A DNA stretch of 57,499 nt from Actinomadura montaniterrae (GTDB lineage: Bacteria; Actinomycetota; Actinomycetes; Streptosporangiales; Streptosporangiaceae). Position numbers and translations under genes: made by a program. A model generated the notes under the pieces. That model saw nothing but the letters and a program-made list of their open reading frames with translations, searched no databases and had not been told where the DNA came from. Where the stretch lies: positions 1-57,499 of the forward strand of contig NZ_WBMR01000039.1 of assembly GCF_008923365.1 (NCBI RefSeq), in the 5' to 3' direction. Positions 16,541-24,380 of the stretch are shown one piece after another. Each line of letters opens with the position of its first letter. Position 1 is the first letter of the stretch.

Positions 16541-17983
16541 GGCCGCGATCGAGATCGACTTGACGTCCAGGTAGCCGTCGAGGCCCTCGCGGCCGAGTTC
16601 GCGGCCATAACCGCTGGCCTTGACGCCGCCGAAGGGCGCCGCCGGGTCCATCGAATACCCCTGGTTCACGCCGAACGTGCCGGCGCGCACCCGGGCGGCC
16701 ACACCGAGCCCGCGCTCGACGTCGGCCGTGAACACCGAGCCGGCCAGGCCGTACTCCGAGTCGTTGGCGATGCGGACGGCCTCGTCCTCGTCCCGGTACG
16801 GGATCACGGCGATCACCGGGCCGAAGATCTCCTCGCGGGCGATCGTCATCGACGGCTCGACCCCGTCGAACACGGTCGGCCGCACGTACCATCCGCGCCG
16901 CACGCCCTCCGGCATGCCCGTGCCGCCGGTGACGAGCCGGGCGCCTTCGCGGACGCCGGTGTCGATGTAGTGCCGCACCCGCCGCTGCTGCCGCGCGGAC
17001 ACGAGCGGTCCCATCTCGGTCCGCGGGTCGGCGGGATCGCCGATCCGGATGGCCGACAGCGTCGCCGCGAGCGCCTCGGCGTGCTCGCCGGCGCGGTCCG
17101 CGGGCACGAGGACGCGGGTGAGGGCGTTGCAGATCTGGCCGGCCATCCCCATGCCCGAGAAGCGGACGGCGGTGGCGACCGCCGCGGGGTCGGCGTCCTC
17201 CAGCGCGATGGCCGCCGACTTCCCGCCGAGCTCGAGGCCGACCCTGGTGAGGTTGGCCGCGCACGCCGCCGCGACCTGCCGGCCCGCCGCGGTCGACCCG
17301 GTGAAGGAGACCTTGTCGACGCCCGGGTGGGCGACGAGGTACGCGCTCGTGTCGCGGTCGGCGGGCAGGACGCTCACGACGCCCGGCGGGACGCCGGCCT
17401 TCTCGATCAGCTCGGCGAGCAGCAGCGCGTCGAGCGGTGACTCCGGCGCCGGCTTGAGGACGGCGGTACAGCCCGCGAGCAGCGCCGGGACGAGCTTGGC
17501 GACCGTGAGGAACTGCGGCATGTTCCACGGGACCACCGCGGCGACGACGCCGACGGGTTCCCTGCGCAGGACGACGTCCCGCCCGTACACGCCGGGCCGA
17601 TTCTCCTGCCACGGATGCTTCTCGGCGATGTCGGCGAGCGCGCCCATCATCGACCAGGGAAGCGCGACCTGCGCGCGCTTGGCGAAGGAGATCGGGGCGC
17701 CCAGCTCCGCCGTGATGAGGCCGGCCAGCTCGTCGCGGCGTTCGCCGTAGAGCGCGGCCAGCCGGCGGACGATCGCGACGCGCTCCGCGGGGCCGGTGCG
17801 CGGCCACGGACCCTCGTCGAACGCCCGCCGTGCCGCCGCGACGGCGCGGTCGACGTCGGCGACGCCCGCGGCGGCCACGCGGGCCAGGGGCCGCTCGGTG
17901 TGCGGCGAGATCACCTCGATGTGCCGGCCGGTGCCCGGGGCGGTCCATTCGCCCCCGATGAACAGCTCTTTCCGCTCGTCCAT
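16535..17983 (-). CDS. Aldehyde dehydrogenase, copy 1
   Basis: A 482-residue NAD(P)-dependent aldehyde dehydrogenase of normal length. It has KPAPESPLDALLLAEL (cofactor region), VSFTGSTAAGRQV, the general-base Glu in LELGGKSAA and the catalytic Cys285 in GQIC. The C-terminal FGGVKASGYGRELG stretch is also present. It oxidises an aldehyde to a carboxylic acid. ATG 17983 is chosen because GAGGAG lies upstream and the family N-terminus (LFIGGEWTAP) starts there; the frame is open for about 60 more codons upstream. It is divergent from the second Rieske operon across a 130-bp region containing an ATGTTAGTC-type operator. Confidence 0.94.
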   Translation of the reverse strand: MDERKELFIGGEWTAPGTGRHIEVISPHTERPLARVAAAGVADVDRAVAAARRAFDEGPWPRTGPAERVAIVRRLAALYGERRDELAGLITAELGAPISFAKRAQVALPWSMMGALADIAEKHPWQENRPGVYGRDVVLRREPVGVVAAVVPWNMPQFLTVAKLVPALLAGCTAVLKPAPESPLDALLLAELIEKAGVPPGVVSVLPADRDTSAYLVAHPGVDKVSFTGSTAAGRQVAAACAANLTRVGLELGGKSAAIALEDADPAAVATAVRFSGMGMAGQICNALTRVLVPADRAGEHAEALAATLSAIRIGDPADPRTEMGPLVSARQQRRVRHYIDTGVREGARLVTGGTGMPEGVRRGWYVRPTVFDGVEPSMTIAREEIFGPVIAVIPYRDEDEAVRIANDSEYGLAGSVFTADVERGLGVAARVRAGTFGVNQGYSMDPAAPFGGVKASGYGRELGREGLDGYLDVKSISIAAP

Positions 17984-18044
17984 GGACGCTCCTCTTCCGG
18001 AAACGCGCCCTTGCGGCTCCGGTCCGTGTCGTGTTATCCAGGTC

Positions 18045-18066
18045 ATGTTAGTCAGTCGATGAACAT
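18045..18066. promoter_or_regulatory. ATGTTAGTC-type operator, divergent promoter region
   Basis: An imperfect inverted repeat begins ATGTTAGTC and ends GATGAACAT; the outer five bases (ATGTT/AACAT) pair perfectly. The same ATGTTAGTC sequence occurs twice before the SDR-Rieske operon at 21300 and 21322. It lies between the aldehyde dehydrogenase gene and the Rieske copy 2 gene. The TetR protein encoded at 20602-21213 is the likely ligand (inference). Confidence 0.55.
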
Positions 18067-18113
18067 CGTGACCAGATGTCATCGGGCACGGACTCAGAAC
18101 GGGAGGATCGGCC

Positions 18114-19403
18114 ATGGCGCGCTCCGGGAAACCGGCGGAGGCCAGCTGGACCGGGCGGGTTCCGGAGATGGGCACCCGCCTCGTGTCGTACGAGGACTCG
18201 ATCTCGCCGGAGTTCTACGAGCTGGAACGCGAGGCGATCTTCCGGCGGGCGTGGCTCAACGTCGGCCGGGTCGAGCAGCTGCCCCGCAAGGGCAGCTTCT
18301 TCACCAAGGACCTCGACGTCGCCAAGACCTCGCTCATCGTCACGCGCGGCCTCGACGGCCGGGTCCGCGCCTTCCACAACGTGTGCCGCCACCGCGGCAA
18401 CAAGCTGCTGTGGGGCGAGACGCCGCGGGACGAGACCAAGGGCGTGTGCCGCGAGTTCATGTGCAAGTACCACGGCTGGCGGTACGGCCTGGACGGCTCG
18501 CTGAAGTTCGTCCTGCAGGAGGAGGAGTACTTCGATTTCGACAAGGCCGAATTCCCGCTCGCCGCGGTGCACTGCGAGGTCTGGGAAGGGTTCGTCTTCG
18601 TCAATCTGGCCGACGAGCCGAGCCAGTCGCTGCTGGAATTCCTCGGTCCGATGGTGCGCGGACTCGAAGGGTATCCGTTCCACCTGCTCACCGAGCGGTA
18701 CGCGTTCAAGGCGAACCTCCTGAGCAACTGGAAGATCTTCCTCGACGCGTTCCAGGAGTACTACCACGCGCCGATCCTGCATTCGCAGCAGCAGGTCCCG
18801 GCGCTGCGAAGCTTCCAGACCGGTTTCAAGGTGCCGCACTTCCAGATGGACGGGCCGCACCGGCTGGTCAGCACCGGCGGCTGGAAGGGCGTGCCCCGGC
18901 ACATGACGCCGCCGGACCAGATGTACCCGATCGAGCACGTCACCGAGTCCGGCCTCATGGGCCCGTGGGAGCGCCCGGACCTCCCCGAGCTCGACCCCGC
19001 GAACCTGCCGGCGGGACTCAACCCCGGCGGGCTCGACCCCTGGTCGATCTCGAACTTCCAGATCTTCCCCAACTTCGTGATCCTGGTCTACGAGCGGGGC
19101 TGGTACCTCACGTACCAGTACTGGCCGACGTCCCACAACACGCACCAATGGGAGATGTCGTACTACTTCCCGCCGTCGCGGAACGCGAGCGAGCGGATCC
19201 GGCACGAGGTCACCGCGGTCGTGTCCAAGGAGGCCGGCCTCCAGGACGCGGGCACCCTCGACGGCACCCAGATGGGCCTCGAATCGCGAGTGATCGACCG
19301 GTACCCGCTGTGCGACCAGGAGGTGACGGTCCGGCACCTGCACAAGGTCGTCGACGACTGGGTGCGGTCGTACCTGCGGGACGGGAAGAGGGTGCCGGCG
19401 TGA
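18114..19403 (+). CDS. Rieske non-haem iron oxygenase, alpha subunit (copy 2)
   Basis: A 429-residue oxygenase. Rieske ligands are C91-x-H93 and C117-x2-H120; iron histidines are H218 and H223 (EYYHAPILH), with Glu215 at the bridging position. It is closely similar to copy 3 (22792-24051) over the whole length, including VSYEDSI, RAWLNVGRVEQLPRKGS and QIFPNFVIL-like segments, so the two arose by duplication. GGGAGG (18101-18106) precedes the ATG by seven bases. Its TGA overlaps the GTG of the companion gene. It would hydroxylate an unknown substrate with external electron donors. Confidence 0.94.
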   Translation: MARSGKPAEASWTGRVPEMGTRLVSYEDSISPEFYELEREAIFRRAWLNVGRVEQLPRKGSFFTKDLDVAKTSLIVTRGLDGRVRAFHNVCRHRGNKLLWGETPRDETKGVCREFMCKYHGWRYGLDGSLKFVLQEEEYFDFDKAEFPLAAVHCEVWEGFVFVNLADEPSQSLLEFLGPMVRGLEGYPFHLLTERYAFKANLLSNWKIFLDAFQEYYHAPILHSQQQVPALRSFQTGFKVPHFQMDGPHRLVSTGGWKGVPRHMTPPDQMYPIEHVTESGLMGPWERPDLPELDPANLPAGLNPGGLDPWSISNFQIFPNFVILVYERGWYLTYQYWPTSHNTHQWEMSYYFPPSRNASERIRHEVTAVVSKEAGLQDAGTLDGTQMGLESRVIDRYPLCDQEVTVRHLHKVVDDWVRSYLRDGKRVPA

Positions 19404-19735
19404 GCGACACGATGCTTCCGGACGAGTTCGCCGACTGCGAGCCCTTCGCCGCCAAGTGGTGCATCGCGACCGAGGCGGCCCGGTACGCCGAGCGGCTGAA
19501 CAGCACGATGACGGAGATGCAGGCGTTCTACGACGCGATGTACCCCCGCGTCCGCGATGCCATGGCGCATCTGGACAAGTTCTCGCTGCACGAGCTGCCC
19601 GAGCGGGAGCTGAACCTGCTCCGCCTCGTCTACTCGCTGATCATGGTGTCGCTGCCCGTCGAGGTGTGGCAGCAGCCCAAGGTCATCGACTCCGGCACCG
19701 CCTACTTCGACCGCCACCTGGAGCCCACCCCGTGA
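19400..19735 (+). CDS. Small Rieske-oxygenase companion protein, copy 2
   Basis: A 111-residue homologue of the proteins at 1919-2281 and 24048-24380. It contains CEPFAAKWCIATE, RYAERLNSTMTEMQAFYDA, LLRLVYSLIMVS, PVEVWQQPKVIDSG and a final EP. GTG 19400 overlaps the Rieske stop (GTGA) and its own stop overlaps the GTG of the TauD-type gene, so all three are tightly coupled. There is no signal peptide, membrane span or recognised cofactor motif. KWC and VEVW are shared with copy 3 only. Family and function are unknown to me; partnership with the Rieske oxygenase is inferred from the three-fold synteny. Confidence 0.78.
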   Translation: MSDTMLPDEFADCEPFAAKWCIATEAARYAERLNSTMTEMQAFYDAMYPRVRDAMAHLDKFSLHELPERELNLLRLVYSLIMVSLPVEVWQQPKVIDSGTAYFDRHLEPTP

Positions 19736-20577
19736 CGACGACGATCGGCTGCGTCCCTCTCGCCGCGACCGTCGGCGCCGAGGTCCGCGGCGTCGACGCG
19801 GGGCGGCTGGTCCGGGACGGCGCGGTGGCGGAGGCCGTCACGGCGGCGCTGGACCGGTACGGCGTCCTGGTCTTCCGCGGCCTCCACCTCGGCCCGGAGG
19901 ACCAGGTCGCCTTCGCGCGGCGGCTCGGCGAGATCGACTACGAGCGGGGGCACCACCCCGTCCGCGGGATCTACCGGGTGACCCTCGACAAGGCGAAGAA
20001 CGCCTCCGCCGACTACCTGAAGGCCACCTTCGCGTGGCACATGGACGGCTGCACGCCGCTGCACGGCGAGCCGCCGCAGAAGGCCACCGTCCTCAGCGCC
20101 AAGGAGGTCGCCGCGGGCGGCGGGGAGACGGAGTTCGCCAGCACCTACGCCGCCTACGAGGCGCTCGGCGACGAGGAGCGGGAGCGGCTCGGCTCCCTGC
20201 GCGTCGTGCACACGCTGGAGGCGTCGCAGCGCCGCGTCCACCCCGACCCCACGCCCGAGCAGCTCGAACGCTGGCGGGCGCGGCCGACCTCGACCCATCC
20301 GCTGGTGTGGACGCGCCGCACCGGCCGCAGGTCGCTCGTCGTCGGCGTCCATGCCGATCACGTCATCGGGATGGACGTGAGCGAGGGCCGGGCGCTGCTG
20401 GAGGACCTGCTCGCCCGGACGACCGCGCCCGGCCGCGTCTACCGCCACGAGTGGTCGGTGGGGGACACCGTCATCTGGGACAACACCGGCGTGGTCCACC
20501 GCGCCGCGCCCTACCCGCCGGACTCGCCCCGCGAACTGCTCCGCACGACCGTCTTCGGGGACGAGCCGATCCGGTGA
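19732..20577 (+). CDS. TauD/TfdA-family Fe(II)/2-oxoglutarate dioxygenase
   Basis: A 281-residue protein with the iron-binding facial triad H103-x-D105 (WHMDG) and H256 (VVHRAAPY), plus an Arg-containing RELLRTTVFGD segment at ~267-273 that normally holds the 2-oxoglutarate carboxylate. Family members hydroxylate taurine, 2,4-D and many other small molecules, releasing succinate and CO2. GTG 19732 overlaps the stop of the companion gene. Being in a Rieske operon it may perform a second oxidation of the same substrate (inference). It converges on the TetR gene with 24 bp between them. Confidence 0.92.
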   Translation: MTTTIGCVPLAATVGAEVRGVDAGRLVRDGAVAEAVTAALDRYGVLVFRGLHLGPEDQVAFARRLGEIDYERGHHPVRGIYRVTLDKAKNASADYLKATFAWHMDGCTPLHGEPPQKATVLSAKEVAAGGGETEFASTYAAYEALGDEERERLGSLRVVHTLEASQRRVHPDPTPEQLERWRARPTSTHPLVWTRRTGRRSLVVGVHADHVIGMDVSEGRALLEDLLARTTAPGRVYRHEWSVGDTVIWDNTGVVHRAAPYPPDSPRELLRTTVFGDEPIR

Positions 20578-20601
20578 ACGCCGCGGGTCCGCGCGCCGGG
20601 C

Positions 20602-21213
20602 TCAGTCGGCGGCGGACTCGGCGCCGGCCGGCCGCCGGTCGCCCTCCAGCGCGCGGATCTCCCGCTCGATGACCGCGACCGTCTCCGCGTGGCCGACGTC
20701 GAGGTCGAACCCCTCCTCGATGTGCAGGAAGCGGGAGATGCCGGTCATGAAGAGGATCAGCGTCACGGGCGGCCACCGGTCGCGGTCGATGCCGTAGCCG
20801 TCGAGCACGTCCGACAGCATGTCGAGCTGGAGCGTCCGGAACCGGCGCGAGTACGCGGCGATCTCGGCGCGGATCGCCTTGCGGTGGTTGGCCAGCGCGA
20901 TGAACTCCATGGTCAGCGCGTTGCTCGAGTAGTCGTGGGTCAGCTCCCACAGGGCCCACAGCGGCTGGGGCGACCGCAGCGCCCGCTGGAGCCGCTCCAG
21001 GCTCCGCTCGGCGCCGCGGCGGAACAGCTCGACGAACAGGTTGTCCATCGTCCCGAAGTAGTAGAAGACCAGCGCGTTGTTGAGGCCCGCCTTCGCGCCG
21101 AGCCGGCGGGTGGTGACGGCCGCGTAGCCCTCCTCGAGCATGAGCTCCTGGGCGGCGTCGAGCAGCGCGGTACGGGTGGCCGAGTCGTCGACGGGGCTCC
21201 GCCGTGCCGGCAT
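20602..21213 (-). CDS. TetR-family transcriptional regulator
   Basis: A 203-residue TetR protein. The DNA-binding domain covers residues ~12-62 (LLDAAQELMLEEGYAAVTT, then LGAKAGLNNALVFYYFG), followed by a variable helical ligand domain. It lies between the Rieske copy 2 operon and the SDR-Rieske copy 3 operon, divergent from the latter. ATGTTAGTC-type repeats at 21300, 21322 and 18045 flank it and are its probable operators, so it would control both Rieske operons and itself (inference). The NNALVFYYFG recognition-helix sequence is typical of this TetR subset. Confidence 0.92.
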   Translation of the reverse strand: MPARRSPVDDSATRTALLDAAQELMLEEGYAAVTTRRLGAKAGLNNALVFYYFGTMDNLFVELFRRGAERSLERLQRALRSPQPLWALWELTHDYSSNALTMEFIALANHRKAIRAEIAAYSRRFRTLQLDMLSDVLDGYGIDRDRWPPVTLILFMTGISRFLHIEEGFDLDVGHAETVAVIEREIRALEGDRRPAGAESAAD

Positions 21214-21299
21214 GCGCGTCCTCCCTCTGGGCGTCGGATGGCCTCTCCAGTATGGCCTCGGTCCGCCGCGGCCCGGGTCTTGCCCTCGGCCCGGCGCCC

Positions 21300-21340
21300 A
21301 TGTTAGTCATGTGGCCAAAGGATGTTAGTCGATTGACTAG
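21300..21340. promoter_or_regulatory. Double ATGTTAGTC operator before the SDR-Rieske copy 3 operon
   Basis: ATGTTAGTC occurs at 21300-21308 and again at 21322-21330, 22 bp apart (about two helical turns). The second copy is part of the inverted repeat TAGTC-GATT-GACTA (21326-21339). Together with 18045-18066 this defines a shared operator. It lies in the 168-bp divergent region between the TetR gene and the SDR gene. Confidence 0.6.
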
Positions 21341-21381
21341 CGCCGTGCCGCGAGCAGGGGCGTGAGCGGAAGGACGGAGCG

Positions 21382-22146
21382 ATGCCGCATACGGAGCGAC
21401 GCCGGTCCCGGGTGGCCGTCGTCACGGGCGGAGCGTCGGGCATCGGCGAGGCCGCCTGCCGCCACCTCGCCGGGCGGGGCCACCGCGTCGCCGTGCTCGA
21501 CGTCGACGGCGACGGCGCGGACCGCGTCGCCAAGGAGCTGCGGGCGGCCGGGGGAGAGGCCCTCGGGCTGGCCGCCGACGTCACCGACCGCGCAGCCCTC
21601 GGCGCCGCGTTCGCCGCGATCCGGTCGGCGCTCGGGCCGACGGAGATCCTCGTGACCAGCGCCGGCCTCGTCGCGTTCGACCGGTTCGAGGAGATCACGC
21701 CGGAGAGCTGGGACCGCCTCATCGCCGTCAACCTCACCGGCACCTTCAACTGCTGCCAGCTGGCCCTGCCCGACATGGTCGCGGCCCGGTGGGGCCGCAT
21801 CGTCACCATCTCCTCGTCCAGCGCCCAGCGGGGGTCGCCCGAGATGGCGCACTACGCCGCGGCGAAGGGCGGGGTGATCGTGCTGACCAAGTCCCTGGCC
21901 CGCGCCTACGCACCGCACGGCATCACGGTCAACAGCATCCCGCCGTCGGGGATCGAGACGCCGATGCAGCACCGGTCCCAGGCCGAGGGGAACCTGCCCG
22001 CCAACGAGACCATGGCCGCGGCCATCCCGCTCGGTCACCTCGGGACGCCCGACGACATCGCCGCCGCGGCCGCGTTCCTCGCCTCCGAGGAGGCCGGCTT
22101 CATCACCGGGCAGGTCCTCGGCGTCAACGGCGGGTCGGTCCTGTGA
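21382..22146 (+). CDS. SDR-family NAD(P)-dependent oxidoreductase
   Basis: A 254-residue classical SDR. The cofactor motif is TGGASGIG, catalytic residues are the Ser of TISSSSAQ and YAAAK, and the C-terminus ITGQVLGVNGG is typical of 3-oxoacyl-ACP-reductase-like members. AAGGA lies upstream of the ATG. It is the first gene of an operon with an AhpD-like protein, Rieske copy 3, its companion, an amidohydrolase and a small alpha/beta protein, and its own stop overlaps the next start (GTGA). It would oxidise or reduce a hydroxylated intermediate. Confidence 0.92.
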   Translation: MPHTERRRSRVAVVTGGASGIGEAACRHLAGRGHRVAVLDVDGDGADRVAKELRAAGGEALGLAADVTDRAALGAAFAAIRSALGPTEILVTSAGLVAFDRFEEITPESWDRLIAVNLTGTFNCCQLALPDMVAARWGRIVTISSSSAQRGSPEMAHYAAAKGGVIVLTKSLARAYAPHGITVNSIPPSGIETPMQHRSQAEGNLPANETMAAAIPLGHLGTPDDIAAAAAFLASEEAGFITGQVLGVNGGSVL

Positions 22147-22766
22147 CGCCGTCCGCCGCGCCCCGGATGCGGCCGCTGCCGATCGCCGAGTGGGCCGAGG
22201 AGGAGCGCGAGCTGCTCCGCGGCAACATGGCGCGCGCCGACCGCTACCTGACCGGGGCCGCCGACGCGCCGCCCGTGCCGTCGATCCTCGGCCTGTTCGC
22301 CCGGCACCCCCGGCTGAGCGCGCCCTGGCTGGCGTTCAGCGGCACGCTCCTCGACGACGGCACCCTCGACCCCCGCGACCGCGAGCTGCTGATCCTGCGC
22401 GTCGGGCACCGGACCGGCTGCCGCTACCAGTGGGCGCAGCACGTCGGCATGGCGAAGGCCGCGGGCCTGGAACCCGAGCAGATCGCCGCCCTCCGCGACG
22501 GCGACGGCGCCGGGACCTGGTCGGAGCGCGACCGCGACATCCTGCTCGCGGCCGACCAGCTCGTGGACGGCCACACCATCGACGACGCCCTGTGGGAGCG
22601 CCTCGCCGGCCGCTTCGACGAGCGCCGGCTCCTCGAGCTGCTCTTCGTCGTCGGCAGCTACGTCTGCCTCGCCATGGTGCTGAACAGCGTCGGCCTGGAG
22701 CCGTCGAACGGCTCCGATCCGGACGCCGGCCCCGCCCCCGGCCCTTCCGGCCCGCCCGCCGAGTGA
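22143..22766 (+). CDS. Carboxymuconolactone decarboxylase (AhpD-like) family protein
   Basis: A 207-residue protein of the CMD/AhpD-like fold. The core motif is DPRDRELLILRVGHRTGCRYQWAQH (residues ~78-102, given here in short form RTGCRYQWAQH). The CxxC redox pair of AhpD is not present; one Cys and a downstream His remain, as in many CMD members of unknown reaction. GTG 22143 overlaps the SDR stop. The C-terminus is a Pro/Gly-rich tail. A hydrolase/isomerase or peroxidase-like role cannot be chosen from the sequence. Confidence 0.85.
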   Translation: MTPSAAPRMRPLPIAEWAEEERELLRGNMARADRYLTGAADAPPVPSILGLFARHPRLSAPWLAFSGTLLDDGTLDPRDRELLILRVGHRTGCRYQWAQHVGMAKAAGLEPEQIAALRDGDGAGTWSERDRDILLAADQLVDGHTIDDALWERLAGRFDERRLLELLFVVGSYVCLAMVLNSVGLEPSNGSDPDAGPAPGPSGPPAE

Positions 22767-22791
22767 CCGCATCCCCCGAAGGAGGAGGACC

Positions 22792-24051
22792 ATGCCGCGT
22801 TTCCCCAAACCACCGGAAGGCAGCTGGACCGAGCACTATCCCGAACTCGGCACGGACCCGGTGTCCTACGAGGACTCGATCACCCCGGAGTTCTACGAGC
22901 GCGAGAAGGCCGCGATCTTCAAGCGGGCCTGGCTGAACGTCGGGCGGGTGGAGCAGCTCCCGCGCAAGGGCAGCTACTTCACCAAGGACGTCGACGCCGC
23001 GCACGCGTCGATCATCGTCCTGCGGGACAGGGAGGGGCAGGTCCGGGCCTTCCACAACATCTGCCGCCACCGTGGCAACAAGCTCGTCTGGTCCGACGAC
23101 CCGAAGCAGGACACGGCGGGCTTCTGCCGCCAGTTCACCTGCAAGTACCACGGCTGGCGCTACGGGCTCGACGGCGCGCTGACCTTCATCCAGCAGGAGG
23201 GCGAGTTCTTCGACGTCGACAAGAGCCGGTACGGTCTCGCGCCGGTTCACTGCGACGTCTGGGCCGGCTTCATCTTCGTCAATTTCGCCCGGGAGCCCGA
23301 GCAGTCGCTCCGCGAATTCCTCGGCCCGATGGTGACCGCGCTCGAAGGCTATCCGTTCGAGAAGCAGACCGCCCGCTTCGCGTACAGCACCACGATCCAC
23401 GCGAACTGGAAGCTGTACATGGACGCGTTCGCGGAGTTCTACCACGCGCCCGTCCTGCACGCGAAGCAGTCACCGGAGAAGTACTCCACGGCCGCGCAGC
23501 AGGCCGGATTCGAGGCGCCGCACTACCAGATCGACGGCCCGCACCGGATGGTCAGCACGTCCGGCGTCCGCTTCTGGGAGATGGACTCCGAACTGGTCAA
23601 GCCGATGGAGATCCTGACCCGCAGCGGGCTGTTCGGCCCGTGGGACGCGGCGGACCTCGGCGAGATGCCGGCCGGCGTCAACCCGGCGAAATGCGACCCG
23701 TGGGGGCTGGACTCCTTCCAGCTCTTCCCGAACTTCGTGATCCTCATCTGGAGCCAGGGCTGGTACCTGACGTACCACTACTGGCCGACGTCCTACAACA
23801 CGCACGTCTTCGAGGGCAACGTCTACTTCCTGCCGGCGGCGAACGTCCGCGAGCGCATCGCCCAGGAAATGGCGGCGGTGACGTTCAAGGAATTCGCGCT
23901 CCAGGACTCCAACACCCTGGAGGCCACGCAGATGATGCTGGAGACCCGGTACATCGACCGCTTCCTTCTCAACGACCAGGAGATCCTCTGCCGGCACCTG
24001 CACAAGGTCGTCGGCGACTGGGTCGACGACCACGAGGGGGCCCGCAAGTGA
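22792..24051 (+). CDS. Rieske non-haem iron oxygenase, alpha subunit (copy 3)
   Basis: A 419-residue oxygenase closely related to copy 2. Rieske ligands are C91-x-H93 and C117-x2-H120; iron histidines are H218 and H223 (EFYHAPVLH), with Glu215 bridging. GGAGGAGG precedes the ATG. Its stop overlaps the GTG of the third companion gene, repeating the arrangement at 18114-19735. Divergence from copy 2 is greatest in residues ~225-300, the region that lines the substrate pocket in this family, so the two probably act on different substrates or positions (inference). Confidence 0.94.
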   Translation: MPRFPKPPEGSWTEHYPELGTDPVSYEDSITPEFYEREKAAIFKRAWLNVGRVEQLPRKGSYFTKDVDAAHASIIVLRDREGQVRAFHNICRHRGNKLVWSDDPKQDTAGFCRQFTCKYHGWRYGLDGALTFIQQEGEFFDVDKSRYGLAPVHCDVWAGFIFVNFAREPEQSLREFLGPMVTALEGYPFEKQTARFAYSTTIHANWKLYMDAFAEFYHAPVLHAKQSPEKYSTAAQQAGFEAPHYQIDGPHRMVSTSGVRFWEMDSELVKPMEILTRSGLFGPWDAADLGEMPAGVNPAKCDPWGLDSFQLFPNFVILIWSQGWYLTYHYWPTSYNTHVFEGNVYFLPAANVRERIAQEMAAVTFKEFALQDSNTLEATQMMLETRYIDRFLLNDQEILCRHLHKVVGDWVDDHEGARK

Positions 24052-24380
24052 GCGCGCTGCTGCCCGAGGAATTCGCCGCTCTGGAGCCGTTCGCCGGGAA
24101 ATGGTGCCTGGCCACCGAGCAGGAGCGGTACGGCACCCGGCTCGCGAGCACGACGGAGGAGATGCAGGAGTTCTACGACGCCGTCGTGCCCCGCGCCGAG
24201 GAGGCCATGGCCTACCTCGAAGGGCTCCCGTTCGACGCGCTGCCCGACGACGCGACGAACCTGCTGCACCTGCTGTACTCGATGATCCAGGTGTCCTTCC
24301 CGGTCGAGGTGTGGCGCCAGCCGCGCGTCCCCGACAGCGGGTCGTCGAGCTTCGACTGCGTCATCGAGCCGGTGCCGTGA
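24048..24380 (+). CDS. Small Rieske-oxygenase companion protein, copy 3
   Basis: A 110-residue homologue of the two other companion proteins. It contains LEPFAGKWCLATE, RYGTRLASTTEEMQEFYDA, LPDDATNLLHLLYSMI, PVEVWRQPRVPDSG and EPVP. GTG 24048 overlaps the Rieske stop and the gene's own stop overlaps the amidohydrolase GTG. The invariant residues across three copies (W, RY, RL, FYDA, PR, LP, YS, QP, DSG, FD, EP) argue for a structured protein under selection. The function is unknown; there is no cofactor motif. Confidence 0.78.
   Translation: MSALLPEEFAALEPFAGKWCLATEQERYGTRLASTTEEMQEFYDAVVPRAEEAMAYLEGLPFDALPDDATNLLHLLYSMIQVSFPVEVWRQPRVPDSGSSSFDCVIEPVP

Noticed and set aside
19400..19735. Rieske dioxygenase beta subunit
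   Set aside because: Beta subunits are about 160-190 residues with an NTF2-like fold; this 111-residue protein has neither the length nor the sequence.
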